This document shows positions 9,958-18,562 of a stretch of DNA of 64,000 bases, in pieces. Position numbers and translations under genes: made by a program. The notes beneath the pieces are model-generated. The model was not told the DNA's origin and ran no database searches. It worked only from the letters and a program-made list of their open reading frames with translations. The DNA comes from Butyrivibrio sp. AE2015 (GTDB taxonomy: Bacteria > Bacillota > Clostridia > Lachnospirales > Lachnospiraceae). The stretch covers positions 1-64,000 of the forward strand of contig NZ_ATVR01000019.1 of the NCBI RefSeq assembly GCF_000420825.1, in the 5' to 3' direction. Numbering within the stretch: the stretch's first letter is position 1; every line of letters begins with the position of its first letter.

Positions 9958-10660
9958 AGCTTAACACGCTCTCACTTTTATTCCCTGAAACCTCGTACGC
10001 ACAGCCATTTTTTAGGTGGATCATCCTGTATATATCTTCACTCAAAGTACTTTTCACATTCGATATATCATGAGTTGCCATGATTATCGTTGTCCCATGA
10101 TTATGTATAAGTTCAAGGAGCTTTAATATCTCAACGGAAGACTGCGGATCAAGGTTTCCTGTTGGCTCATCAGCTAAAAGAAGCTTTGGATTATTCAAAA
10201 GAGCTCTCGCAAGGCAGACCTTTTGCTTTTCGCCGCCTGACAGCTGTGAAGGATATCTTTTGTGGAAACCGTCAATTCCCATCATTGTGAGCACATCTGT
10301 TATCTTGTTTTCGGCATCTCTTTTCCTGCCGCCAATTGCAAGATAAGCCATATACAGATTCTCATATACTGTAAGCTCTTCTATCAGTTTAAAATCCTGA
10401 AAAATAACTCCTATCTTCCGCCTGAAAAAAGGAATCTGCGCCTTATTAAATTTCCCTATGTTTTTACCAAAAAATGTAATTTCCCCGCTATCAGCAACTA
10501 TTTCCCGAAGAAGCATCATAATGACAGTCGTCTTGCCGCTTCCGCTCTCTCCTGTCAGAAATACAAGATCCCCCTCTTCAATCTCAAGATTCAAATTGTC
10601 AAAAACTTTTGTCTCCTCACCGTAACATTTTTTTACAGCGTCGAATCTTATCATTGTCAC
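9947..10660 (-). CDS. FtsE-like ABC ATPase without a partner permease
   Basis: A 237-aa ABC ATPase closest in layout to FtsE: Walker A GESGSGKTT (about 37-45), Q-loop VIFQDFKLI, signature LSGGEKQK, Walker B LLADEPTGNLDP and switch His in MATHD. FtsE pairs with the membrane protein FtsX to activate peptidoglycan hydrolases, and MacB-type ATPases pair with similar permeases. No four-helix permease gene is adjacent; the next genes are STAS (upstream) and the 82-aa protein (overlapping). It may energise a cell-wall or membrane step of CIS anchoring or firing by borrowing a permease encoded elsewhere, or act on another envelope protein of this locus. Confidence 0.85.
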   Translation of the reverse strand: MTMIRFDAVKKCYGEETKVFDNLNLEIEEGDLVFLTGESGSGKTTVIMMLLREIVADSGEITFFGKNIGKFNKAQIPFFRRKIGVIFQDFKLIEELTVYENLYMAYLAIGGRKRDAENKITDVLTMMGIDGFHKRYPSQLSGGEKQKVCLARALLNNPKLLLADEPTGNLDPQSSVEILKLLELIHNHGTTIIMATHDISNVKSTLSEDIYRMIHLKNGCAYEVSGNKSESVLSYGT

Positions 10661-10662
10661 TC

Positions 10663-10962
10663 CTAGCTAAAATCAAATATCTTGTTCATGCCTGTCATTC
10701 TGAAAATATCCTGTATAGATGAATTTGTATTAATAACCTTCATGCTTCCGCCCTTGGAAATAGCCGTTTTCTCACCAAGAACCAAAGCCCTCAGCCCTGC
10801 ACTTGAGATATAAGACACATCCTGAAAATTCAGTATGACCTTATTGCTCTTCTGAAAGGAACCAAGAACAGCTTTTTGGAAGTCAGCAGATGTGATGGTA
10901 TCTATTTTTCCTGAAATATTCAGTTGGATCTGGTCATCATATTTGATTTCTTCAATAGTCAT
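10663..10962 (-). CDS. STAS-domain protein (anti-anti-sigma-like)
   Basis: A 99-aa single STAS domain of the SpoIIAA/RsbV type. Hallmarks are the strand KVILNFQDVSYISSAGLRAL with conserved Ser53/Ser54 at the site phosphorylated by cognate HATPase kinases, and the C-terminal helix DIFRMTGMNKIF. In partner switches such proteins bind an HATPase anti-sigma factor unless phosphorylated. No sigma or RsbW gene is adjacent; an unusual HATPase protein occurs in the same locus at 48287. It is embedded between baseplate and FtsE-like genes with only 2 bases to the FtsE-like start, so it is likely a switch acting on the CIS itself. Confidence 0.88.
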   Translation of the reverse strand: MTIEEIKYDDQIQLNISGKIDTITSADFQKAVLGSFQKSNKVILNFQDVSYISSAGLRALVLGEKTAISKGGSMKVINTNSSIQDIFRMTGMNKIFDFS

Positions 10963-10977
10963 GGGATTCTCCAGTTG

Positions 10978-12081
10978 TTATTTAAGGGTAATAATGCCAT
11001 CCAAAGATACATCTTCGTCCAGGATAATCTGCTTCTCCTGTGGGATCATTGCATTCATATCCATAAACGCATTAGAATCGAGCACTGCCGAATTATCCAT
11101 CTGAACCAAAGTTATATTAGATCTGATCGGCTTGAACTGATCTATGATAAAGGACACCTGATGCTTAAGCTCCTCGGAAACCTTTCCCTTTACCAGCACA
11201 GTAACGTCATAAACCGAGCCACTTCCAATTCCCTCTGATATATGTGTATCGACATTTTGTGCGAAATTCTTTAGATAACTATGCTCAATTACGATAATTT
11301 CTTTACCGATCAAGATCTCCAAAAGCCTTGTCAGACACTCTTTTGTCCCCTTTATCTTACTGAGATAATAAAGTTCTTTTACCAAGGTCCTAAGAACATC
11401 ATCAGGCAAAAAGCCGCCACTTAAGTCGATTCCAAGCCAGCTTCCATAGGTAACCAAAAGCTCTGTACTGCAGGTATCAAGATCAAGCACCTCATAGACA
11501 TGGTCTATCTCATCCTGCATATCGTTGTAAACGCTTGAAAACAGAGACATATACCTGTGGAAAAAACTATTCCTCTCCTTATATATCTCCGGGAAAGCGT
11601 TCATAAAATTATCGCCTATTGCATCTACCTTTATATTGGAAATAACGGCTCTCTCTGTGCCATATAACTCAATTCCCACATACAGATATCTGCCCTTTAA
11701 TTCATATAAGAGAATATCGTTAAGGCCAACAAATCTTTTGCCGCCAAGTTCCGATATAAATCTGGCCTTTCTGGTGACATCAATACTTTCATCAAGAAGA
11801 TACCTGCTTATATCAACAAGCCTTCCATCGTCGTCATAATACTGATCCTGGTCTGTTGCAAGCACATGGACATAGTAGATCATGTCCTCTGAAAGCCTGA
11901 TATCAAAATGGAGCCTTCCCCAGTATCTCTCATTCTCAACGCCGTCTAAAGGCGATAAAAATATCTCGTGAAAAAGACTATTCTTATCAAGAACAAGCTC
12001 TGTATCACCATTTAAGTCAAAGCCTTTGATATAGCTTCTTTTTAGTCTATTCTTTTTTATGGAATACACCATCTGAGCCAT
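10978..12081 (-). CDS. Tail protein I-like baseplate protein
   Basis: A 367-aa protein. The N-terminal ~160 residues are beta-rich. The C-terminal half carries the signature of the phage tail protein domain (P2 gpI-like / TIGR02242-type) found in CIS baseplates: FPEIYKERNSFFHRYMSLF, then a helix DMQDEIDHVYEVLDLDTC, LVTYGSWLGIDLSGG, LVKELYYLSKIKGTKECL and LEILIGKEIIVIE. It is expected to be part of the baseplate wedge at the distal end of the tube. The ATG at 12081 is preferred over an in-frame TTG at 12084 because AAAGGAG lies 5 bases upstream of it. It follows the J-like gene at 12103 closely. Confidence 0.85.
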   Translation of the reverse strand: MAQMVYSIKKNRLKRSYIKGFDLNGDTELVLDKNSLFHEIFLSPLDGVENERYWGRLHFDIRLSEDMIYYVHVLATDQDQYYDDDGRLVDISRYLLDESIDVTRKARFISELGGKRFVGLNDILLYELKGRYLYVGIELYGTERAVISNIKVDAIGDNFMNAFPEIYKERNSFFHRYMSLFSSVYNDMQDEIDHVYEVLDLDTCSTELLVTYGSWLGIDLSGGFLPDDVLRTLVKELYYLSKIKGTKECLTRLLEILIGKEIIVIEHSYLKNFAQNVDTHISEGIGSGSVYDVTVLVKGKVSEELKHQVSFIIDQFKPIRSNITLVQMDNSAVLDSNAFMDMNAMIPQEKQIILDEDVSLDGIITLK

Positions 12082-12102
12082 CAAAACTCCTTTATGCCAT
12101 CT

Positions 12103-14193
12103 TTAGTCTTCGTAGGTAACTGTTTCAATCTGGACATTACCAAGACTAAACAGGCAGTTCTCTTTTGGATAAATATCAGAATCCTTAAGTGTTGCAACCT
12201 TAGGATTTTCAGGTGTTATCGAAAGGTCATAGACAAACTGAACACAGTCCAGCGCTTCTATACTATGGAAAACCTCCTCAAAGATAAGGACATCTCCAAA
12301 ATTCTTGTCCGACCTCATATAATCAATCTCTCTGCCAAGAGCCTCTAATATCTTTTCTTTGCACCCGTTATAGTGCCTCTTTACGTATACCGTGCCTCTT
12401 ACTGCAACCGGCGTATAAATTGGCTGTATGATCTCAACTCTTGTAGAAATAAGTCTTCTCTGCTCAAGCCTTTCCGTAATCTTTTCAATGTAAATATCAG
12501 ACAAATAGGGCTTCTCATCGCCGGTGTCAGGCATTGCTATTACCTTTACCATATTTTCCGCTGTATCTATGCAGGCGTGAACCTTTCTGATACAGAGCCC
12601 CGGCGTTGTCTTTACTATCTGCTCGTAGTCCTTTTCAGTAACAGCTGTATATGGAGTGTTTATATCTTCAACGAATCTTTCCTTCATGCTCTGAAGGCTC
12701 TCTCTAAAGGCCCCTCCAACGCCGTTACAAGGATTATAAAAATAAGCACCCGGTATGTTATCTGCTATAAGCTCATTTCCTGCAAGGATATTTCCCTTTT
12801 CGCCTTCACTTACAGCTATCATGCCGATATAGAGCCTTGCACCTATATAATCCCCTGCATCTTCAATGATTATCTTTCCATCATTCTCAAGAAGGTGATA
12901 ATAAAGAGCATCCTCTTCATTTTTCTCAGGTCTTACAAACTCATAGATAAAGCCACCTTCTCCGTCATCCCTTCTGGCAATGAGGCAGAAACTGTCTCGC
13001 ACTATATGTTTTACAGGAAGTTCTATTTCCTGATCATCATATCCTATAACACTGCCCACATCGTATGTGCGCATCATGTCCTCGTTATAGATAATGACCC
13101 TTACGCAGTCCTTTACTTTAACAGGCTCATACCCATATCTTTCCTTGTCAAAAGAGATACGAAAACTGCGGCTGCCCGTCTCTTCAAAGTAGCAATACCG
13201 TCCGTGTCCGTCACCCCTTGTGAGTTCGTACTTTCTATAGGCAGATCCCTTCTCTTCCTTTGCAAATACTGCTATATATTCATTATCGCTGAAATTTGAT
13301 GTTATTTCAATACCGTCAACTTTGTTTATGGTATAGCATATACCTTCAGTTTCCCTCTGCCACACCTCAAAAAGAAATCCCTCTACTCCCAGGAGCTTTG
13401 GTCTTACATCAAAATCAGCTTTCGTAAGAGTAACCCTTATACAATACCCTTCTTCCGGAGCCTCCTTGCAAACTGCAGGCTTTGAACTCCCAAAAGAAAT
13501 CTTCACTTCTCCGCTATATAGGAAAGTGCCTGTATAGTCTCGTACCTTCAATTCCTCAAAACCATGCTCTGTATAGTACTCCCACTTTGCATCCGCAAAA
13601 ATATTTAAAGCTCTGTCTTCAACGGGATTGCGCTTGTTGCTGCCATCCACTTCAAAGTAAAAGTAAGTATCCTTGATATCATCGGGAATTGAATTGATGA
13701 TAAAGTAAAGCTCATCGCCTACCTTGGGCTTATCGCCAAAGATCTTTGCACCAAGTCTTACCTCCCTGTCTACACAGTAGGAATAATCATGGAATGCATC
13801 ACCATATCTTGAGTACACACCAACCACTTTGCTTCCGCCCACATTCATATTTCTTCCGGCTTCAAAGCACAGATCACCCAATCTGAACTTCTGACCTGTT
13901 CTTATGTAGATTGGTTTATCCAGCTTGTCAGCAGATAAAAGGAGTCTTGCGCACTTACCCTTTTTAGGCGTAATTGATACCATTTTTAAAAGTGCTGCCT
14001 TGGCCCTGTAGGAAATATTCGTGATTGACTCGCCCTGAAGAGTGTTAAAAGCCGTCAGATTCTCCAGCACAGTTATACCTGGGTCTGAAGGATTATAATT
14101 GGTCCACTCAGGAGATATCAAAGGCAATTTCATCATTGCCTCATTTATTCGCTCTGCATAGGGCTTGTTTTGTAATTCCTTTACAAACAGCAT
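12103..14193 (-). CDS. Baseplate wedge protein, gp6/J-like (second)
   Basis: A 696-aa protein. The N-terminus has the recurring baseplate-assembly motif SPEWTNYNPSDPGITVLENL (about 29-48). The C-terminal third has the J-like core NTPYTAVTEKDYEQIVKTTP followed by VHACIDTAENMVKVIAMP, and the terminal AVRGTVYVKRHY segment typical of gp6/J proteins. It corresponds to one of the Afp11/Afp12-type wedge proteins that link tube, hub and fibres. It is one of two such paralogues; the larger one lies just upstream (14219). Ribosome binding site GGGAAG. Confidence 0.88.
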   Translation of the reverse strand: MLFVKELQNKPYAERINEAMMKLPLISPEWTNYNPSDPGITVLENLTAFNTLQGESITNISYRAKAALLKMVSITPKKGKCARLLLSADKLDKPIYIRTGQKFRLGDLCFEAGRNMNVGGSKVVGVYSRYGDAFHDYSYCVDREVRLGAKIFGDKPKVGDELYFIINSIPDDIKDTYFYFEVDGSNKRNPVEDRALNIFADAKWEYYTEHGFEELKVRDYTGTFLYSGEVKISFGSSKPAVCKEAPEEGYCIRVTLTKADFDVRPKLLGVEGFLFEVWQRETEGICYTINKVDGIEITSNFSDNEYIAVFAKEEKGSAYRKYELTRGDGHGRYCYFEETGSRSFRISFDKERYGYEPVKVKDCVRVIIYNEDMMRTYDVGSVIGYDDQEIELPVKHIVRDSFCLIARRDDGEGGFIYEFVRPEKNEEDALYYHLLENDGKIIIEDAGDYIGARLYIGMIAVSEGEKGNILAGNELIADNIPGAYFYNPCNGVGGAFRESLQSMKERFVEDINTPYTAVTEKDYEQIVKTTPGLCIRKVHACIDTAENMVKVIAMPDTGDEKPYLSDIYIEKITERLEQRRLISTRVEIIQPIYTPVAVRGTVYVKRHYNGCKEKILEALGREIDYMRSDKNFGDVLIFEEVFHSIEALDCVQFVYDLSITPENPKVATLKDSDIYPKENCLFSLGNVQIETVTYED

Positions 14194-14218
14194 AGTCTTC
14201 CCAACCTTTACTTAATTT

Positions 14219-17200
14219 TCAGTCATAGATGATGTTGATAGCGTGATCACCGCTTCGACATATCATAAATGGCGTAACTTCAAGTTTTGTAAGATCAACT
14301 TCTTTCTCACCCATGTAATCTGTATACTTGCAGATAATGGCTATCCTTTTGACAATAGCTTTGCTCTTTAAGATATTAAGCCTCATGAGTATCTGAGATT
14401 TTTTAGGTATGGTTCCTATATTCCATCCCGCATGTGATATGTAAGTTACAGGATTCAAGTACTCAGACAACACTGCTTTTATCTGATTCTGTATCTCAAA
14501 GCTGTCATCGATATTTGTAACTTCAACCCAGGCATTAACCGAAATGTCTACAAATGTTGGCTCTACAATATGGACATTGTCCTCTTTTACCACCATCTCG
14601 CAGTTATTAAGAAGGTGCATCTTCAGCTGTCTCTCGATATTGTGAAAAGAAAATGAGCCGTTCATGAAATCCTTCATCAGAACCACAAAGGTTATATCTG
14701 CCGGATTCTTTTTGCCATCTATAGTCTCTCCGACTACAGTACTAACCTTGTCTATGGAATCAGAATAGTTAAGGATAATATTTTCATAATCTCCGATGCT
14801 CACAAGGCGGTTTCTTGAATGAATGATTCCTGCCCCTCTCTTTAAGGCCTTCTGAATAGTCTCCATAGCGCAGCCGCCGTAGGCCTTTACAGGGTTTGTG
14901 AGCGAATCGATGAATACTCCCTGTCCCATCAGGTCATTGATACGAAAGGCCTCAACGTTTCCTTCTGTTCCATTAGTGCATCTCACAACCGCAACGAAAG
15001 CTATATCATCCGTAACCCTCGGTATCCTGCACTTTATACCATCTGAAAAAATGATTTCACCAAGAAGCCTGTCTATCACGTAGCACCTGTCAGATATGGC
15101 TCTCTCAAAATTCTCAGTTTCCTGCCACCTTACATATACTGCAGCAACGTCACCAACAAAGTTGTAATCGATCCTTATCCTGTCCGGTGAGTTATTAAGC
15201 AAAAAGTCTATTTCCTGTTTTGAAATATCTCCCTTTTCATTTACCCAGACTTCCGCATCCAGGATGTTTCCTGCCCCAAGGGAAAAATGCATATCAGGGA
15301 TGCTTTCATCAATGAAAAATTCCTTGGCATCACTCGTATAAATATTCTCAACAGAAATAGCATTCAGCATGATATTTCTTATCTTTGGCATGAACATCAG
15401 TCTGTCCGGATCAGTTTGTCTTTCATTCCTGACAATCCTGATGTAATATCTCTTTTGCCCTTCTATAATCATTTCATGCATATCAGAAGGTGGAATAAAT
15501 CTGATAATTCCGGGTCTTGTAAAGTCATCTGTAAAATCAAGTACTCTTAGAGGCTTAAAACCATCAATAGTGCTGTATTCATATCTGCACTTGATCCCTG
15601 TAAGTCCAAAGGCATCTTCAAGATCAAAGAAAAGGCTTATGGGCCCTGCCTTCATCGCCCTGTAAAATCCAAGATACAGAGCATCACCTGTGTAGTCACT
15701 GCCTGCCATGACCTCGAATTCTTCTTCATCCAGATTTCCTGTGATATCAACCTTTTTCGTTCCGCATATCATTTCAGCTTTATCAGGATTTACATACTTT
15801 CCCTCATATGTGAAGGACATCAGCATATTCTTAACCTGCGGATAATGATGAATAGCAGGTCTAAGATAACAGTTGTCAGCCTTTAAGATCTGAAGCTTGA
15901 TACATCTGCCTGAATAAGCCCCCACTTCCACTGGCTCCCAATCATCAGGACAGGTAAAAGAAATCTCATATTTCCCGTCTTTACACTGCTCAAATATAGT
16001 TGAAACATCATAATCACAGGAAAGCTTCTTCCATCCAAGGCCGTTATAATATTCAAAAGAAATCTCATTAATAACAGAATCTACAACCTTATCTGTCCAG
16101 ACAGCCTTCGGTTTTCTCTTGATGATACTAAGCTCCTCTTCTTCCTGTTTCGCTGTGACATACAGCTCTTTTTCCAAAAAGGACACATCAAAAGATATGT
16201 TCACCTTAGCTCCCGGCTTGTTAAAATATCTGTCATGGCCAATAAAACACTCATTGTAAATTGCAATAGTGTCTGTAAACATATCAAAAGATTTTTTGTT
16301 GTACTCAAGATTTCCGTCAGTAACAAACTCCGGTTCAAGCTCTGCACCGCTTGATGAAATGCCAATGCTATTTGCCTTCAATATTTCTCTTATAGGAACA
16401 AGAGCCTCAAGATATACTAGAGAAAACTCCTTATCACCAACTTCTACCTTTTCACACTCATTCTTTTTAACAAGTCTGAAGGTAACCTTATCATCCAAAA
16501 GAGCTACTTCATCAAATTCCCTGCCGCCATCTTTTGTAAGATACTTAAAAACGACCTTTCCTTCACTTATAAGACTGCAGAGCTTTTCTCCACCTGAAAA
16601 CCTGATAAAAATCGGATCGTCCTGAGCATCAAAAAGCGAACTGTGGTAAAGAGACAAAACGCTCCTGCTTATAGAGCCTTCCTTTTCTCCAAATAAAGTA
16701 AACGGCTGTAGTACCGGTTCTACCGGCATTACATCTTCTTCAATTTCTCCTTCTTCCAAAGGATCAGCCTTAAGCTCTCCCTCGTAAATCTCAATCGGAG
16801 CCATCTGCCCCAGAAGAGGAATAACTGACCCATCCTCATAGTCGACCATAAAGATAAGGTCAAGCCTGGAATTGGTCACAAAAAGATTCCTTGTTGTCTC
16901 AAAGACAATATCCTGGCCTTCTCCTCCGTCAGACATTGCAAGAAGCTTTGTTCCACGCACAACCTCAGTCCCGTCACCGCCATTGTCGATACTGTTAAAT
17001 ACAACAATGCTGCTGGCAGGCTTTGCAGGCTTTAAAGTTAGGTCAAGGAAATTTACAAATTCCGCATGATATCTTTCAAGGACATCATCCAAAATACCAA
17101 CATTGTCCTCCATTTGGGAGGCAAATATCCTGGCTATTGCTGCACCTATATCCGGATTTTCCTTGTCATAGTGCCATTCAGGCGTATAGCTGTGACTTAG

Positions 17201-17254
17201 TTCTATTATCCTGTTTTCTATTTCTTCAGCAGTATGTCCCTTGAATTTATCCAT
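14219..17254 (-). CDS. Baseplate wedge protein, gp6/J-like (first, large)
   Basis: A 1011-aa protein. The N-terminus YTPEWHYDKENPDIGAAIA parallels the PEW..DPGxxL motif of the neighbouring wedge protein. A central insertion of several hundred residues is beta-rich, and the J-like core lies near the C-terminus (RNRLVSIGDYENIILNYS, then VDISVNAWVEVTNIDDSF). A 20-residue Asp/Glu stretch follows the first beta domain. The ATG at 17254, with GAGGAAGAG in front, is preferred over the in-frame TTG at 17257; the start overlaps the gp25 stop by 8 bases. It is probably the Afp11-like scaffold of the baseplate. Confidence 0.87.
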   Translation of the reverse strand: MDKFKGHTAEEIENRIIELSHSYTPEWHYDKENPDIGAAIARIFASQMEDNVGILDDVLERYHAEFVNFLDLTLKPAKPASSIVVFNSIDNGGDGTEVVRGTKLLAMSDGGEGQDIVFETTRNLFVTNSRLDLIFMVDYEDGSVIPLLGQMAPIEIYEGELKADPLEEGEIEEDVMPVEPVLQPFTLFGEKEGSISRSVLSLYHSSLFDAQDDPIFIRFSGGEKLCSLISEGKVVFKYLTKDGGREFDEVALLDDKVTFRLVKKNECEKVEVGDKEFSLVYLEALVPIREILKANSIGISSSGAELEPEFVTDGNLEYNKKSFDMFTDTIAIYNECFIGHDRYFNKPGAKVNISFDVSFLEKELYVTAKQEEEELSIIKRKPKAVWTDKVVDSVINEISFEYYNGLGWKKLSCDYDVSTIFEQCKDGKYEISFTCPDDWEPVEVGAYSGRCIKLQILKADNCYLRPAIHHYPQVKNMLMSFTYEGKYVNPDKAEMICGTKKVDITGNLDEEEFEVMAGSDYTGDALYLGFYRAMKAGPISLFFDLEDAFGLTGIKCRYEYSTIDGFKPLRVLDFTDDFTRPGIIRFIPPSDMHEMIIEGQKRYYIRIVRNERQTDPDRLMFMPKIRNIMLNAISVENIYTSDAKEFFIDESIPDMHFSLGAGNILDAEVWVNEKGDISKQEIDFLLNNSPDRIRIDYNFVGDVAAVYVRWQETENFERAISDRCYVIDRLLGEIIFSDGIKCRIPRVTDDIAFVAVVRCTNGTEGNVEAFRINDLMGQGVFIDSLTNPVKAYGGCAMETIQKALKRGAGIIHSRNRLVSIGDYENIILNYSDSIDKVSTVVGETIDGKKNPADITFVVLMKDFMNGSFSFHNIERQLKMHLLNNCEMVVKEDNVHIVEPTFVDISVNAWVEVTNIDDSFEIQNQIKAVLSEYLNPVTYISHAGWNIGTIPKKSQILMRLNILKSKAIVKRIAIICKYTDYMGEKEVDLTKLEVTPFMICRSGDHAINIIYD

Positions 17255-17705
17255 CAATCTCTTCCTCTATTTCAGATTCGTGATATTCTTCTTCAAGCTC
17301 TTCCTCTTCGGAAACATTAAGGTAAAATGGAAATACCATATTATCTCTTGTGTTGGTCTGGGCCACGTAGTAATCGATATTTATCATCAGATATTCCTGA
17401 CTTGGCGACATCTCTATATTTATTTCCACATCGCTGATACGCGGCTCCTGCCTTGATATCATATTGGTAAGGCTTCGTCTCATCATATTGATCCTTGTAA
17501 GATTCACATCCATAAAGGTATAGCCCATGATATCCGTGCCAAAATCAGGCCTTGTGATCCTCTCAGTCAGCTGTGTCATCAAAATAATATAGACTGATTC
17601 CTTAACGCTCTGATTGCCCGATACTGTCATGAACCTGCCTGTTGCCTTATCAATTTCAAAGGGAAACTTTGCACCTGTCCCTAAATGTGCTCCATTATCT
17701 GCCAT
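17247..17705 (-). CDS. gp25-like baseplate protein
   Basis: A 152-aa GPW/gp25-family protein (Afp9/TssE relatives). Landmarks are FPFEIDKATGRFMTVSGNQ at the N-terminus, the helix SVYIILMTQLTERITRPDFG with the conserved R-x-P-x-F-G turn, and the C-terminal beta strands. gp25 proteins nucleate sheath assembly on the baseplate. The C-terminus has an additional acidic tail (EEEELEEEYHESEIEEEIDG) not typical of the family. The ATG at 17705 is preferred over a TTG at 17726, which lacks a ribosome binding site; GGGG lies upstream of the ATG. Confidence 0.9.
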   Translation of the reverse strand: MADNGAHLGTGAKFPFEIDKATGRFMTVSGNQSVKESVYIILMTQLTERITRPDFGTDIMGYTFMDVNLTRINMMRRSLTNMISRQEPRISDVEINIEMSPSQEYLMINIDYYVAQTNTRDNMVFPFYLNVSEEEELEEEYHESEIEEEIDG

Positions 17706-17718
17706 CTTTTTACCCCGA

Positions 17719-18531
17719 TCATCCAAGTTTTATTGGTGTTCCAGATATATTTACAGGTCCGCTGCTTTCAAGCTTAAGCATTGAATTACCTGTCAGTGAC
17801 ACATTGCCGCCCTCGATCTTTGTGTTGTTGTTTGCCGATATCTGGACCTGATTGGTAACATCTGTTTTCAGCTTGTTGCACTTAAGAAGTACCGTGCCGT
17901 TATTGCCATTCATGGTAAGCTCTATTGTCTCTCCGACCTTTATTGTCAGCTTGGTCTGTGCCTTTATCTCCATCTGACCTGTTTCAGTTTTCATAACTAT
18001 CTGGTTGGATTTACTCTTGTCTGTTATGACAATCTGTTTGCCCTCATTGTTCAGTTCAATCTGATGGGCATCTGTAGAAGTTGAGATGGTTATCTTATCC
18101 ATGGCGCCTTCTCCTACAGCTTTATCTACAAAGGAAATGGAATTTCCATTTTTCGTTCTTATCTTTTTATTGGCGTTGTTCATATCTATGCAGCCCTTTG
18201 CGAACCTGTCGGTGCTTTTTGGAACACTGCCAATAATATAGGGCCTTGATATATTGCCGTTTTCAAAGGCTATGAGAACCTGATCTCCTACTTCAGGGCA
18301 AAAATACTCACCCCAGTTGCTGCCGCTGTACGGATAGCTCATCCTTGCCCATACCTGCTTTTCCTGGTCATAGTCCCTTGCATAGATGGTAACCCTCACC
18401 ATTCCCGGAAGAGTCATATCAAAATTTGATGTAACCTTTCCCAGATATACCCCCAGCATCCTGTTCTCTCCAAGGTCAGTCTTTTCTATCTGCTTTTGAG
18501 CTACTTCATCAAAAATATCAAAAAGTGGCAT
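17719..18531 (-). CDS. gp5/VgrG-type spike with OB-fold and beta-helix
   Basis: A 270-aa protein. An OB-fold of the phage baseplate V/gp5 type spans about residues 25-115 (VYLGKVTSNFDMTLPGMVRV, ARMSYPYSG, CPEVGDQVLIAFENGNISRPYIIGS). From about 130 to the end runs a repetitive beta-helix-like stretch (QIVMKTETGQMEIKAQTKLTIKVG and similar) ending in SGTPIKLG. This is the membrane-puncturing spike half of VgrG; the hub half is a separate gene immediately upstream (18563). A strong ribosome binding site, AAGGAGG, precedes the ATG. The tip is likely capped by the PAAR-like protein at 27899. Confidence 0.92.
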   Translation of the reverse strand: MPLFDIFDEVAQKQIEKTDLGENRMLGVYLGKVTSNFDMTLPGMVRVTIYARDYDQEKQVWARMSYPYSGSNWGEYFCPEVGDQVLIAFENGNISRPYIIGSVPKSTDRFAKGCIDMNNANKKIRTKNGNSISFVDKAVGEGAMDKITISTSTDAHQIELNNEGKQIVITDKSKSNQIVMKTETGQMEIKAQTKLTIKVGETIELTMNGNNGTVLLKCNKLKTDVTNQVQISANNNTKIEGGNVSLTGNSMLKLESSGPVNISGTPIKLG

Positions 18532-18562
18532 TTTTGCTCCTCCTTGCTAAAAATAGTTTTTG

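Noticed and set aside
12373..13299. 308-codon plus-strand open frame opposite the J-like gene
   Set aside because: Antisense to a clear baseplate gene; the translation is Cys/Tyr/Ile-rich shadow sequence with no start signal.
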